DNA of 64,000 bases from Selaginella moellendorffii (lineage: Eukaryota; Streptophyta; Lycopodiopsida; Selaginellales; Selaginellaceae), in the NCBI RefSeq assembly GCF_000143415.4, contig NW_003314267.1, positions 3,099,407 through 3,163,406 of the forward strand. Reading direction: 5' to 3'. Positions 34,979 to 47,969 of this stretch are shown here, in pieces. The notes below the pieces were generated by a model. That model was not told the origin of the DNA. It ran no database searches and worked only from the letters and a program-made list of their open reading frames with translations. Numbering within the stretch: position 1 is the first letter of the stretch; every line of letters begins with the position of its first letter. The translations under genes were made by a program, and so were the position numbers.

Positions 34979-37900
34979 AAGTTGATGAGATATCTTTTAT
35001 TTGCATTTGCTATGGTTGCAAGCATGTAGTGACCATGGGATCAAGCCTCTTAAAGATCACTATTGGCTGATGATTAATCTTCTATGACAATCGAAGCCAC
35101 GCTAGAACTTGTCAAAACCATGCCTTGTTATGGGAGAGTTTTCTTGGAGCTTGTAAGATCCATTTCAACGTGAAACAAGCATACCCAGCCAAGAAATTCT
35201 TGGAGCTCAATCCAAGCCATAAAGGACCTTAGCAAAACATCTATGGAAAGCTTGGGATGGACAACTATGAGAGGGCTGATGAATGAGTGAGGTGTAAAGA
35301 AGCAAGCTTGGGAGGGCTTGCTGAGGCTGGAGGAAGGATTTGTGCACAGGTTTGCAACTTCCTCAAGTTGAGAAGATATCTAAGAACTTTCAAATCAAGG
35401 CCACAAGCTATGCTCTAGATATTAAGGAAATTCTAAAAGAGGAGGAATTGTGAGGAAGTTTGCCACCATCTTTGTTCAATCTAAGCTTGATAGGAGGATC
35501 CATCTTATGGATCAAGAAGGTGGTGGAAGATGGGCTGCTTAAAAAAATTTGATTGATTTGCACTGTAGTGGCATGCAACTCTTCTGTGACAAGTGCATGA
35601 AACATGTAGTAGGAATCTTGGGCAAATGCTCACTCATAATCTGGAGTGCATAAAACAATGCCCATTATCACTCTTGGCTGGACTGGAAGGAAGTGCTGTA
35701 GAAAAGAAACAAAAAGCTTATGCATGTAGCCCATGCATAGGTGAAAAAAACATATTTACATGATATTTTAGAAGCATGTCTGCCCTGCAATGCTTGTTCC
35801 CATGTAAGTTCAGGATGTATCTACCTCCCTATTAGGGCCAGGTTGGAATTGCTTACAACAAATTGATTGCTATAGCTGAGCTAATGTTAATTGCCTGAAG
35901 CAAAGGCTGGTGCCTTGCTAGTAATAGTGCTGCTTGGACATGTGGGATCATAGTGAGAATACTCAAGAATTCTAAGAATTTCTTCAAGCAAAGAACAATG
36001 CAAGGATGATTTGGTTTTTGTTGCTCGGTTTCTGGTTGACGATGTGCTTACAATGCTACAACCTCATGCTTATTTCTAGGCAGGCAATTATTGGTTCACT
36101 TGGCTGTCTATTCTGTCATTTTAATTAGTCTACACCAATACAATTGTTCTCTATTTTATTTTCTTGGCTTATTTGCAAGGATCTGCAAAGTAGATCTTTG
36201 TGATGATAAAAACTCCATTTTTGTTCCTGTGATAGATGGAAGTATCTATCAAGAGTTTAGCTACAATGACAAGCCTAAATTACATGGGCTTTTTTTAGTA
36301 AGCTCCCAAGACAGAGTGAAAAGCCAAACATAATGAGACATGTTATGGTAACCCACATATATTGCATGACTGTACTTTAGGTTCTGGCTCTTCTCTTGCT
36401 ATAGAATTGGTGTTCTATCGAAGCGGGATGTAAGGATCCAGAAAGATGGGGGATGCATCCAGCTCTGCCAGCAAGCCATTTGTTTTCAATGTTGTGGAAG
36501 AAGCTTATAAAGACATGCCTATGTCTTCAAGGTGTGTATGGGATTGTGGACAGCTCTGAGGTAGAACCTCATGTTGGAATTGGAATAGAGGCCCAGAAGG
36601 TCCTTAGGGACTAGAGAATTAGGAAGGAACAGGCTATGGGGAGCATTTGCACCTACCTTAGTCATGGGATCCTACTTAAGGTAAACATGGATAAAAGAGC
36701 TGCTCATCTCTAAACATGGCTCAATGATTTGTATGGCAAGAAATCTGATATGGAAGTGATGAAAATTCATTCAGTTTTGGAGGCTTGCATTTTTTAAGAT
36801 GGTGGGGATATGTAGTAGCATGCAGACTCTCTAAGTAGACTATTTATAGATTTAGTTGCTCAAGGCAAGGAATATGAGGTTCCTGACTCCATGCACAAAC
36901 TCTGAAAGCTTAACGTGTCTCTGAAGCTATATAAAAAAATTTGGCATTCAAGTGAAATTTTTAATTTACAATTGCTGTATAACACAGCCTTTTAGTTGTC
37001 ATTGCCTTTTATTTTGCCATTGATTTCATGTTGCTATCTTTGCGCTTATAGTTTTGGTAATACACAACATTGACCCATTTCATAGCCATCATACACCCAT
37101 ATGAAGGGTCATGCAAGTAGGATCCTAGTCACCCTTTTTATGAATTCATGGATTTTACCCACCTTCTCATTCATTAAGTTCACAATGTCACAACAAAACA
37201 AAAGACTAGGAAAATTGGCATAATACAAGGTAATTAAGTTCTTCTCATAGTGTGTTTATTTGTAGCTAATTCTATAGTATTGCAGTGCAAGTTCAACCAA
37301 CTGTAAGGACCATTGGGTAGGCAAAGACAATCTTTAACAATTGTTACAACATAAAATACCACAACTAATAGCAACTACTAATAGGTTGTACAATATGGGT
37401 TGACTATCTTGTATTACTATCATAGTATAGGTCATGAACATGATGGGAATGGCTATTAGATTTTAGGGAATATTTACAGGTGATATTCTAGAAGTATCTT
37501 ATCTTATATGTGCGTAGACCTAGATTCAGCCAATGCAGTGTTGTCATCTGGACAATGCCAGGTTATATGTGGCAGTTTGCAATTGTCTACATATGGTTTA
37601 CAAATTGCATGCCATACAAAGTTGTAGAAATACTTAAGGAAAATGTCCCAATGCTAGAGCTATTATTCCCAAGGATGATCAAATGAGGTGCAAGGACATA
37701 GAACCTTCAAGCCAAAAAATTGTTTTTTGAAAGTCATTGTCAGGAAAACTCTTAGCTATTCCATGAGTGACTCATGTTATGATTTAACTATATAACAGGA
37801 TGGTTAAGGAGGTAAAGGTAGGTTATGTTTACTTTATTCTTTTTTCTCTTTCTCTCCCAGCTCTTTCACTCTCTCTGTGGCTATGGATATTCTTGTTGTA

Positions 37901-39224
37901 TGCTTTCCTTTTCTATTGCTCATGAACCCTTTATGGGCAAAAAATAGTTCTAGAAAGAATGCTTCAAGATGCTTCAACCTTGACAATGGTATTGGAACAT
38001 TCAAGTTTGATCATGGGATCATAATGGGGGTTCACACACCCAGCCCATACAAATTCCTTTTTCTTGATAGGGAAGGAGATGCTGTAAGAAGAAGGAATTT
38101 TTTGTTCTCACAATAGGGCTAAGCAACTTTTCACACGTGCAGAAACATGGCATGATGCTTCTTTGCAATCAAATTGGATTCCTTGGGCAACTTGTTGTGC
38201 AAGAGACTAGTCCTTGAACATTGGGCAGCTTCAAGAAAACAAATAACACCTACCCATATTTTGTAGCATTTTTTGTGCTTTACAGCCAAGGAATAAAACT
38301 AGTGATTTCAGTGACAAAAGGTTCCTCTCCCCCAATTGACACATTTGAAGAACTGGTTGACATTCCTCCTCTATCCTAAGAGGAGCAGTTGAGCAGATTT
38401 AAGGAGGTAAGCATTTTACACCAGCAAGAGTTAAAAGACTCTATCAAGAAGGGGCATAGGAGGAGTGTATGGTGTCCATATAGAAGATCTGGAGACAATA
38501 GGAGGAGCTGGAGCGGCAAGTGGAAAGGATATAAGGTATTGCCTTTGAAGCTTTGAGGACTCCCAACCACTGTGTGGCTATAGCCAAGAGTCAACATATA
38601 TTTATATTGGGTTTCCTAGGGTCTGCTCTTCTAGATCAGTTCCTTTCATGGATTTGCTCAGGTTTTGCTTCAAGGACATCAATGGTGGAGAAGGAGTGGG
38701 GATAGGTATGCTCCTCCAGTCTCTACAAGAAGCTTTGCTGGAAACACCACTCCATAAGAATTTGCATTGGGACTTTTAGGAAGTTTTGACAATTCTTTAG
38801 TGCTGCCAAAAGTCCTAGCTTCTCCAATGTTCCAACCTTTTCATTGCCTCCATCATTTCCAAGAAGCATAGGACAGCAGGAAAGTATTGCCTTTTCCCAG
38901 TAATATATTTCAGCATGGATAGCTACAGCAAGCATGGCTGCACCCATGTTTTCAATAGAGTGGTCCCCAAGAAACTTGATAGGAGTTTTGGGATGTGAAC
39001 ATGACTCTAATTAGTAGTTGTACAAGGAAAAGTTTCCCCTAGATCAATATGCTAGAGAAAATAATAGGCTACCATACCAATATATCATAGGAGCAATTCA
39101 AGCATATCCTACATGAAGAGTTCATTCTAATGCTAGTGGGTGACTTCCCTTTCAACAAACTCTACTCAATGTGCTACTTCCCTTGAAAACAATCATCGCA
39201 AGAATTCAATGAGGCTTAGATGAA
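34979..39224. other. 4.2 kb without recognised genes
   Basis: Open frames are short (the longest are about 80 residues at 36091-36333 and 37877-38116) and match nothing I know. A block at about 35990-36160 is duplicated at 63770-64000 in the same orientation. Base use is like the flanking decayed elements. Probably ancient mobile DNA. Confidence 0.4.
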
Positions 39225-39535
39225 ATCCCGAGACCAAGACTAAGGCTAAGACCGAGGCCCAAACTTAGACCAAGGCTTAGACCCAAATCAAAGCCTAGAC
39301 TAAGACTAAGGCCTTCACCAAAGTGATCATCTCCCAGACCCTAGGGGGTTTGGTAGGATAGTAAGGGGAGGATTCTAGAGGAATTATTGTGGTTATAAAA
39401 GGCTAGTGTGACTAAGGAAGGCATGGTGGGTGATGATATGAACATTAAGAAGTCCAAGGTTAGAGTGAACATAAATGGATAAGTTTTAGTGTTCAAGAGT
39501 TAGCTCCTCTAAGAGATCAAATGGTTGATACTCAC
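39225..39535 (+). mobile_element. Family L LTR fragment
   Basis: GAGACCAAG-type repeats, then the block CTCCCAGACCCTAGGGGG, the GGTAAGTCCAAGG-like block and 'GAGATCAAATGGTTGATACTCACAG', in the same order as in the LTR at 49550-49890. It ends where LINE coding sequence begins. Confidence 0.8.
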
Positions 39536-39633
39536 AGCAAACTGGGAAGCACTAGGCCCCCCACTGTTGGAGACGTGGAAATGGGCACAGGTAGATGGGA
39601 GGCTCCCGGCGGAGCTCCTAGAGGGACAGATTG

Positions 39634-39993
39634 TGTCAAGACCCCCAACAAGATCAAGACTAGAAAATGCAAAACACAAAGAGAAAGCTAGTGAATAACA
39701 AAGAAGAGGCCTTAAACTGGTGTTGATTCAGATTGTGGAGAAATGGAACAAGGCTAACCTATATATACTATAGGTTGATGAAGCTCTACCACTCTTGGAT
39801 CGAGGACGGCCCAAATATAGTTGAGGTTGAGGAGGCACCACATCATCATTAGGAATGTGGCTCGAGACTCAGGAATCGTACGGGAAAACGAGAGTCAGGA
39901 ATAGGAAAGTGTCTCGAGAGTCAGGAATGTAGTCTACAGGTCAGGAATCCGGCGAGAGTCAGGAATGTGGCAAGAATTGGGGAATTCCTGACA
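39634..39993 (-). repeat. Chromovirus 3' LTR (left in the window)
   Basis: 360 bp, on the minus strand TGTCAGGAATTCC...GGGGGTCTTGACA. The polypurine tract, on the minus strand TTGAGGAGGGGGTGC, adjoins at 39994-40008. Confidence 0.93.
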
Positions 39994-40137
39994 GCACCCC
40001 CTCCTCAAGAACGAGTGGAACGAGGACGTGAATGAGAACGAGGAGGAGGATGAGATGGGTGGCGAGGGACGGGAGATGGAGAAAAAGAATGAGGACTGGG
40101 ACAAGAAGGATAGCGGTGGTGGAAGTCTTGAACAAGG

Positions 40138-43100
40138 TCAGAAGAATGAATCAGGTTGTCCGCAGGTCCCAAGTGCGTTCTTCAGGTCCATAACCCTTCC
40201 AGTTGACCAGATAGTAGAGTTTAGACCGTGAGATCTTGGAATCAAGGATGTCCTGAACCTCGTAGTCAGACCCATCCTCGAGTTGCACTGGTGGAAGCGG
40301 AGGAATGACCCGATTTGGAATAGGACTGGGAATATAAGGCTCAAGGAGGGAGGAGTGAAAAACGGGGTGAATTTGATATGAGGAGGGAAGTGCAAGGCGA
40401 TAAATGACAGGATTAATGATGGCAGTGATAGGGAAAGGACCGAGGCGTTTGAAATCAAGTTTTGGACAGGGCCTGGTGGTGGAGATATTTTGCCTGAGGA
40501 GCCACACTTTATTCCCGATATTGTAAGGGGGACAATCTTGACGATGGACATTGGCAAATGTTTTGTGAGATTCCTGAGCACGATGGAGGTGGAAGGAGAT
40601 GGAGTTGTGGATTTCTTGGAGGTTGGAGACAAATGCCTCAGAGCGAGGATTTGAATGAGAGGATTCGGATGGAGAAGGAAGTGAGAGATTGAATCGGGGA
40701 TTTTGGCCAGAGTTTGCAAAGAAGGGGGAAATTCAAAGGGAGGAATGAACAGAGTTGTTATAGGAGAACTCAGCAAGGGGAAGGATATCAAACTAGTTAT
40801 CCTGATGATAGTTGATGAAGCACCTCAAGAATTGTTCCAACGTCTAAATCGTTCGCTCGGACTGCCCATCAGTTTGAGGATGATACGCCGAAGAGAGGTT
40901 GGCCTTCACTCTAAGCAGCTGCAAAAACTGTTTCCAAAAATGAGAGATGAACTGAGGCCCCCGATCCGAAACCACATCTGTAGGAATCCCATGAAGTCAG
41001 AAAATTTCCTTGAATACCAGTTTTGCCATGTCCTCGCCCGAAAACTCCTTGGTACATGGCAAGAAGTGCGCCATCTTTGTGAAGCGATCCACCACGACTA
41101 AAATGCTGTTGAAGCCTCAAGAACTCGGAAGATCACTCAAGAAATCCATGGAGATGGATTCCCAAGGACCTGAAGGGACCGGAAGGGAACGAAGCAAACC
41201 TGATGGAAGGTGGCGAGGTACCTTATTCCGGGCACAAGTGTCACAGGAGGTAACAAAAATTTTGATGTAGTCGTCCATGTGAGGCCACCAAAAGTCCCGT
41301 GCAACTAGCTCATAGGTTTTTGCAATGCCGAAGTGACCAGCAATCGGGCTATCGTGGCACGCCATCAGGACCAACCTTCGAGCATCACCTTCAGGAACGT
41401 AAAGCTGCTCCCCACGGTATAATAAGCCATCTAAGAACTTGAACTCATCAAATCGCCGACAGTCGGGAGTCACAGGGTGTCCAGCCTGAAGATGGGGGAA
41501 AATGTCGCTGGCAAGATCATCGGATTGAATATCGTTTCTGATTGCACCCATCAAGGAGGAGTCCTGCGGGGCCAAGGAAATTGCCATCACTTGAAGCCGA
41601 TCAGGACCGAGGATAACTTGATCCTGTTGATCGAAGGCAGGATTACCAGGCCTGAGACTGAGATAGGGGCACCTTGAAAGAGCATCACGAAGGCCTTGAA
41701 GCTTTCCAGGTCTGTACTTGATAACAAAGTCAAACCGACTCAAGAATTGTGCCCACCTTGCTTGACGACGGCTTAAAACTCGGGAAGTGGCAAAGTACTT
41801 GAGATTTTTGTGATCTGTCGAGACTGTTGTTTGATGGCCTGCCCCCTCCAAGAAATGGCGCCACTCTCCAAAGGAATCCACGATGGCAAGGAGCTCCTTG
41901 TCGTGGATTTCGTAATTGATCTCTGCAAGCTGGAATTTCCGAGAATGGAAAGCGATCGGATGAAGTTCTTGATCCGCTTCGAGTTGCGACAGCACAACAC
42001 CGATGGCAAAATCGGAGGCGTCAGCCTCGATGAAGAAAGGTTGTGAGGGATCAGCGTGGATCAAGACGGGAGCAGAATTGAAGGCCGCCTTGAGTGTGTC
42101 GAAGGCCTGCTGGGCAGCAGCAGACCAAGAGAAGGGAACATCCTTGCGAGTGAGATGCGTGAGAGGAAGGACAATGTCAGAGTAGTGATCAATGAATTTG
42201 CGGTAGAAGTTGGCAAAGCCAAGGAAAACCTGAATGTCTGACATTGATTGTGGAGGCTCCCATTCGAGAATAGTCTTGACTTTGGCAGGATCCATTGTGA
42301 TACCCTCAGGAGTGACAATGTACCCAAGGAACTCCACAGACTCCTGATCGAAGGAACATTTCTCAAGCTTCGCGTATAGGCCGTGTTCTTGCAGCTTTGC
42401 CAGCACCTTGCGTACATGTTCATCGTGCTCCTCCTGAGTTTTCGAGTAGATGAGGATGTCATCGAGGTAGACGATCACCATCTGATCAAGAAACTCCCAA
42501 AAGACGTCGTTTGCCATGTGTTGGAAAACTGCTGGAGCATTTGTCAAGCCAAACGGCACGACAGTGTACTCGAAGTGGCCATAGCGGGTTCGGAACGCAG
42601 TCTTCCATTCATCACCAGGCCGGATCCGTATCATGTTGTATGCTCCACGGAGGTCGATCTTAGTGAAGAAGCGGGCACTACCGAGGCATTCCAACAGGTC
42701 CGAGATCAGGGGCAGTGGATAACAGTTCCGAACAGTCACCTTGTTCAAACCTTGGTAGTCGATGACTAGCCGCAAACTCCCATCCTTCTTCTTGACAAAG
42801 AAGATAGGCGCTCCAGCCGGGACTGCGAATGCTGAATATACCCTGAGGCAAGGTTCTCATCCACGTAATCTTTGAGGGCCTGAAGCTCGGACGGGGATAA
42901 TCCATAGATAGGCCCCCACAGAGGTGATGCTCCTTCCTGTAAATCAATGGGACAGTCATAAGGCCGATGAACAGGCAGTACACTAGCTTTTTTCTTGTCA
43001 AACACATCCCCAAAATCATGATACTTCTCAGGAAGACTGACAGGAGAAACATGCAAAGCAAAAAGGAAAATAGGTTCTTCATGAAGAAGTTCTTTCATAG

Positions 43101-43842
43101 TGATTGTGGAGATAGGAAGAGATGTACGACTAAATGGAATGATGAGACAAGGATACTGTCCAGTGTAAGATGGAAGAGAGGAAAAAGAAGAGGGTGAAAA
43201 CTTTGTAGAGTCAGGAATAGATCCCCGATTTGAGTTTAGGGAACTTTTCCTAATTCGGACTCGATGAACAGCAGGGGAAGCCATGGAAGATGGTGATGTG
43301 GGAGAGACGAGTTGTAATTCCTTCCAACAGATCTGAGGCTGATGTAGTTGGAACCAAGGGAGGCCAAGCACCACAGAGGAGGACTTGCTGTTGATGATGT
43401 TGAAGGCGATATCGGTGACAGTGGACCCGATGTGTACTCGAACGGGCAACGTTTCCCTAAGTCCAGAAGAGGGAGACACAAAATGCCCACCAATACCTTC
43501 AACCCGCAGATCCCGTATGGTAGGAGAAAGAGGAACGTGATGTCGGGCAGCAAAGTCCATGTCCATGAAGCAGGAAGTTGCACCCGAGTCCAGTAGCACC
43601 AGAGCCTTGAGTCCTGATTGTCCGGTGAAAGAAAGGAGACATGGGACGCGGAAGTTGCGGGAATTGGTGGTGGCTTTGATGAAAGGTGGTGAGGAGCTTG
43701 ATAAAGAAGAAAAGTGATTTTTATTCGGGGAGTCCAAACAGGCAGCTCCTACTCTGTTTGGACAGAGTCGTTTCCCGACTGCAACAAAGATGGACTTTGA
43801 GGCAGAGTGAACTCGAGTAGTCGGGGAGGCTTCTTGGGACAC
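40138..43842 (-). pseudogene. Chromovirus pol: protease, RT, RNase H, integrase, chromodomain
   Basis: First open part 43842-42766 holds the retropepsin motif LLDSGATSCFMD (~43590). A one-base loss in a C run near 42820 shifts frame. The second open part 42775-41117 (552 residues) holds RT (VYLDDILIYS, ~42463), RNase H (EADASDFAIG, ~42010; HDKELLAIVDSF; TDHKNLKYF) and the start of integrase with its H-H-C-C zinc finger (~41360-41240). A TGA at ~41115 and further stops interrupt the integrase core (DFLSDLPSS, then VVVDRFTKMAHF). The C-terminal part is readable at 40507-40151, with a chromodomain that would bind histone marks and guide integration. A one-base loss at ~40170 removes the usual tail. 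Confidence 0.9.
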
Positions 43843-44054
43843 ACAGCTACTTTGTGATTAGGATCAGCACAGTAGAGGCAAAGACTATGAGATATTCAAC
43901 GTTGCTTCTCAGCAGGACTCAACTTCCCTCTAATGAGTCGGGGAGTACCAGAAATATCCATTGGGACCGGAGCAGTAGGTTCAGGAGTATGCCCTGAAGA
44001 TTCAAGTTGGGATTCCTGAGTCTGGGACGGGAAAACGGCGGCACGGCGACTTTC

Positions 44055-44867
44055 CTAACGACGTTCAAAGAGATGATTGTCGCATCGAACAGCTTTGTTG
44101 ATAGCGTCCGACAAGTCCGTGGGATCCTCCATGGTGAGCAACAAATCCTTGACACCGTTGTTGAGGCCAAAACGAAATTGATCAATCAGGGCCCGCTCAT
44201 CCCACTGAGTGTCCAAGGCAAGGAGTTGGAACTCTGCAGCATAGATTGAGGCAGGACGAGACCCTTGAGAAAGACGTCTCATCTTTGTGGTGGCAGCCCA
44301 AACCCGATCCGTCTCGCCAAAACATGCTTCGAGCTTCTCTTTGAACAATTGAAGATCCATCAGCTCCGGAACCACGACCCCTTTCATGCTCTTCTCTAGG
44401 AGAGGAGAAAACCATGACAAAGCTGCACCTTCGAGCAACGTCCCAATCGCACCGATTTGAGACTCGGGAGTGGGGTACTGCCGATGTTGAAGTGCGAAGA
44501 TCAGCTCCATTTGGTTCAGGAATCCGTGAAGCTCCGAACGCTTCCCTGAAAATTTTGCCGGGAAACTCACCTTCGGTTCAGGAACCTTGCTGGATCCTTG
44601 AGCCGAAAGTGAAACAAGCTCCTGCTGCATGCAAAGAAGGGTCGCCTTCAGCTCGGTATTCTCAGACTGGATTGTTGCAAGGACTTCAGCAAAGAAATCA
44701 GGATGACTTGGAGACTCTATTGGAAAAGAAGAAAGAAAAAAAGGGGAAAAAAAGGCAAAGGTAATCAAACAATCAAAATGAGCTAAAGAAAAAAAACGAA
44801 ATAGCACAATCTGAATCAAACTGTCAAGACCCCCAACAAGATCAAGACTAGAAAATGCAAAAGACAA
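44055..44867 (-). pseudogene. Chromovirus gag
   Basis: 270 open residues, the first ~15 from LTR sequence. A coiled helix-rich start, then the gag core typical of Ty3/gypsy: KFSGKRSELHGFLNQMELIF, GAALSWFSPLLEKS and AAEFQLLALDTQWDERALIDQF. After a TAG at 44055 the frame continues to about 43850 and includes the zinc knuckle C-x2-C-x4-H-x4-C (CLYCADPNHKVAVC, ~43890-43850), with further stops there. Gag builds the virus-like particle in which reverse transcription occurs. Confidence 0.85.
44805..44821 (-). promoter_or_regulatory. Predicted self-priming primer-binding site
   Basis: The 17 nt next to the 5' LTR, on the minus strand GTTTGATTCAGATTGTG, are not a tRNA-type TGG site. Fifteen of them are the exact complement of CACAATCTGAATCAA in the LTR (44912-44926), at the position where transcription should begin. 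In fission yeast Tf1 the first bases of the RNA prime minus-strand synthesis in this way. Confidence 0.7.
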
Positions 44868-45208
44868 AGAGAAAAGCTAGTGAATAACAAAGAAGAGGCC
44901 TTAGACTAGTGTTGATTCAGATTGTGGAGAAATGGAACAAGGCTAACCTATATATACTATAGGTTGATGAAGCTCCACCACTCTTGGATCGAGGACGGCC
45001 CAAATATAGTTGAGGTTGAGGAGGTGCCACATCATCATTAGGAATGTGGCTCGAGACTCAGGAATCGTATGGGAAAATGAGAGTCAGGAATAGGGAAGTG
45101 TCTCGAGAGTCAGGAATAGGGAAGTGTCTCGAGAGTCAGGAATCTAGTCTACAGGTCAGGAATCCGGCGAGAGTTAGGAATTTGGCAAGAATTGGGGAAT
45201 TCCTGACA
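44822..45208 (-). repeat. Chromovirus 5' LTR (right in the window)
   Basis: 387 bp; longer than the 3' LTR by an extra 26-bp copy of the unit around CTCGAGAGTCAGGAATAGG (45097-45148). Otherwise few differences, so the insertion is recent on the scale of this region. Confidence 0.92.
44926..44956 (-). promoter_or_regulatory. LTR promoter: TATA box and predicted transcript start
   Basis: TATATATA on both strands at 44949-44956; about 30 nt downstream on the minus strand lies CACAATCTGAATC (from 44926). Spacing is that of plant TATA promoters. The box is also present in the LTRs at 14711-15070, 39634-39993, 56780-57169 and, slightly changed, 57864-58214. Confidence 0.65.
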
Positions 45209-47969
45209 GATTGCTCTTCTGCCAAAACCAGGGGATTTAAAAGAATTGAGGAATTGGCGCCCAATAACGATGCTCATGATGGCATATAAAATCTATGCAA
45301 AAGCGATGGCCCTCAAACTCCAACCGGTGATGCTGATGGTAATTAGAGAGCAGCAGACAGGTTTTGTCCCAGGAAGACAGATCGTAGAGAACATATGGAC
45401 ATATCTTCTCGCTCAGAGATGGGCAAATGTCTCGAATCAACACGCGGTGGCATGGCTCTTGGACTTCGAAAAGGCATATGACAGGGTGGATTGGGATTTC
45501 CTAGAGCATTGCATGGGAAGGATTGGGCTCCCGTCTCAGATGGTGAAGAGGATTTCCCTGCTATACAAAGGAGTGTCGAGCAGGGTCGTAATCAATGGGG
45601 AGCTTGGACCACCCTTTGAGCTGGGGAGATCTGTCCGGCAGGGATGTCCCTTGGCACCGTACTTATTCCTGATCATGGCAGAAGTGTTAGGAGCGTTCTT
45701 GACTAAGAAAGGATCAATCAAGGGACTAGTCCTCCCACAGTCTCGTGAGCAGCTCCATGGTACAGAACAGGTGGTGCACTCCCTGTTGGATGGGGCCTTC
45801 GCGGACGATATGGCCCTATTCCTGGAAGCGTCACAGGAAAACTTAGACAAAGCGAAGGAAGGCCTCGAAATATTCAACGTAGCAGCAGGGGCAGCCATCA
45901 ACTGGAACAAGTCCGTAGGGGTCAATTGGGGAGCCCAGGGGATCGAGACATGGGGACAGTCTATAGGGTTCCAATGGTTGGCGCAAGGGGAGTCCACGAG
46001 ATACCTTGGTATACAGGTAGGAGTTCATTTCCGCGCAAACACACAAGACGAAATGCTGCTGAGCTGTACTAGAACCACAATCCTCAAATGTTCACTGAGG
46101 AAACTGGGGCTACCAGCTCGAGTAGTAGTGGCAAGAAGCATAATCCTCCCGGGGATCTGGTACCACCTATCAATATGGCTGGTGCTGGAGGCAACAATAA
46201 AGAAACTACGTGCAATGGTTCACATGTACGTGTGGAGAGGTGCTTTGGTCTCGGGGAGGACCATGGCAAAAGTGGCGTGGCAATCGACGGCACGACCTCG
46301 GGCACTCAGAGGGCTGGGAATAATCGACCCGAGTGACATGGCAAAGGCGCTGAGGTATAAAGTGATCTTGTTGGGACTACAGCCAGGCCACCAACCATGG
46401 AAGCTGCTCTTCAGGAAGAGCCTCCTTTCGATTCGGCCAAAGCAGGGACCCGCAGTGCCGTGGGAGGAGGATCCGCGATGGCTCTTTACGGAGGGACAGA
46501 CACAGGTTATTGGTGGTGGACCACTCATACAAGGAATACACTGGCTCTGGAAGTCCTTCCCTCTGGACCAGGTCACTTTCACAAGGGCAGAGGACTGGCT
46601 AAACCAGCCTCTTTTCTTCAACGCGCTGTTCAAAGAAGGCCAAACAACATTAGGACAAGAAAGGAACCATACGACTTGGAGGCACTTGCACCAGGGAGGT
46701 TTCCGGACGCTCAAGGACTTGGTGGGCATGGTGGATAGAAACAAGGTGGTAGCCATTCAGAGACTTAATGCTTTCCACACAGGGACGAGGAGGAACCTCC
46801 ACAAAGATCTCATTCGGCTGATCAGGGCTACGTGCGACGCTTGCCCGGGAAAGGCTTGGCCGAGACGTAAACTTGTAGAGGAGGACTTTGTAGTACTGCA
46901 GTGCGGGACGCAAGTCAGAGGGACTAAGGGAAAGCTGGGGCACTGGTCCCGAGTGTTCACGGCCCCCACTCCAGAGTGGAGTAATGGTGTGACTGAGGTA
47001 TGGTGGGTTATCTCCCCCGGTGAGAACACCGGACGACCATTCCGGGCACTTGACAACAGGATGCTGATGGAGAGGGGAGACACACAACAGATGCCAGACA
47101 TCAGCGATGGGGAGGTCATGGGGAGAATTCACGTCCTCCACCAAACGCCCAAGAAGGTGGAAGTCGCAGAGTTAGGCCGGAGCAGTAGCGAAACAGGGAC
47201 CTTTATTTGGTGGAGGAATCAGCTCATCGAGGAGCTAGAATGGGATCCTGTAGGGTGGAGATGTGGGACACAAGAATTTTTTGAGTATGAGGTGAAGGAA
47301 GCTCGTGACAATCTCATGGTCAACTGGGAATTCCAGCGCGAGGAGATGCCAAAGTTGTGGAGGAAATGGGTGGAGCTAGGGGTAGATGCGGGGGAAGTTG
47401 TGAACAACACCCATGATTTCTGGAAGCTCCCGGTCCACGAGAAGGTAAAGGTGACATCGTGGCTTGTAGCCATAAACAGGCTCCCGGTAGGTCAGAGATT
47501 TCAGGAGGATGCAACACAGAGATGCAGAGAATGTGGGGTGCTGGAGACAGTGGCACATGTCTTCTGGGAGTGCGATGTGACGAAGGAGGTATAGAAGCAG
47601 ATCTCGCGAGCCACAAAAGAACTAGGAGTCATGCAGGAGTTTGAGGTCAGGGAGGGTGATACGCTGCAGTGGTTCTAAGGAGCGAGGGGACCCCCCACGG
47701 GACCTGCTTGGAGACGGATCAAATGCTGGTCACAACGGGTGGGGGGTACGAGCTAGGTGGGATCCGACAGGAGCAAAGATCAGGACCACAGTATGGGAGG
47801 CAATGGGTCATGATAGATGGGCGATCTGGAGAGCCACGACAGTTCAGGCACTTTGGGAAGTGAGGAACCTCCACCACTTTGAAGGCAAGCAGGCATGGGT
47901 TTCAGCGATCATAGCGACGTGGTGGAGGCTGTCACTAGCAGCAGTCAAGTTGAGTTATGGTACCTTGAG

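Larger units (their letters stand above)
39634..45208 (-). mobile_element. Nearly complete chromodomain Ty3/gypsy retrotransposon, 5575 bp
   Basis: Both LTRs, gag, protease, RT, RNase H, integrase and chromodomain are present. It is flanked by perfect 5-bp duplications GATTG (39629-39633 and 45209-45213) and sits in LINE coding sequence. Gene order and the chromodomain ([15 protein letters not shown]) make it a chromovirus; the RT type (RNCYPLPLISDLL, FGLTNAPAVFQ) is closest to the Tf1/Tcn1-like group as I know it. Few lesions: a stop between gag and pol, one-base losses near 42820 and ~40170, and several stops in integrase. Probably recent but no longer autonomous. Confidence 0.93.
39536..47969 (+). 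pseudogene. Non-LTR retrotransposon (LINE) ORF2, 5'-truncated, split by a chromovirus
   Basis: The coding parts are 39536-39633 and 45209-47969; joined at the duplicated GATTG they read through in frame (…AELLEGQIALLPKPGD…). The reverse transcriptase follows: NWRPITMLMMAYKIYAKA, LLDFEKAYDRVDW, RQGCPLAPYLF and the catalytic FADD (~45805). Then come a long connector and a C-terminal zinc-binding domain of plant LINEs (CRECGVLETVAHVFWEC, ~47530-47575). The right part is open for 782 residues from 45246 to 47594, then TAG, probably a former Trp codon. Recognisable sequence continues to ~47965 (WAIWRATTVQALWEVRN). The endonuclease half is missing and no poly(A) is seen at 47969, where gypsy integrase begins. 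Confidence 0.85.

Noticed and set aside
40138-40791. 217-residue minus-strand frame as a protein of its own
   Set aside because: It is the +1 frame of the integrase tail. The true frame contains the conserved words and the chromodomain.
45536-47616. Several 60-178 residue open frames antisense to the LINE
   Set aside because: They are shadows of the 782-residue LINE frame, which carries all conserved motifs.
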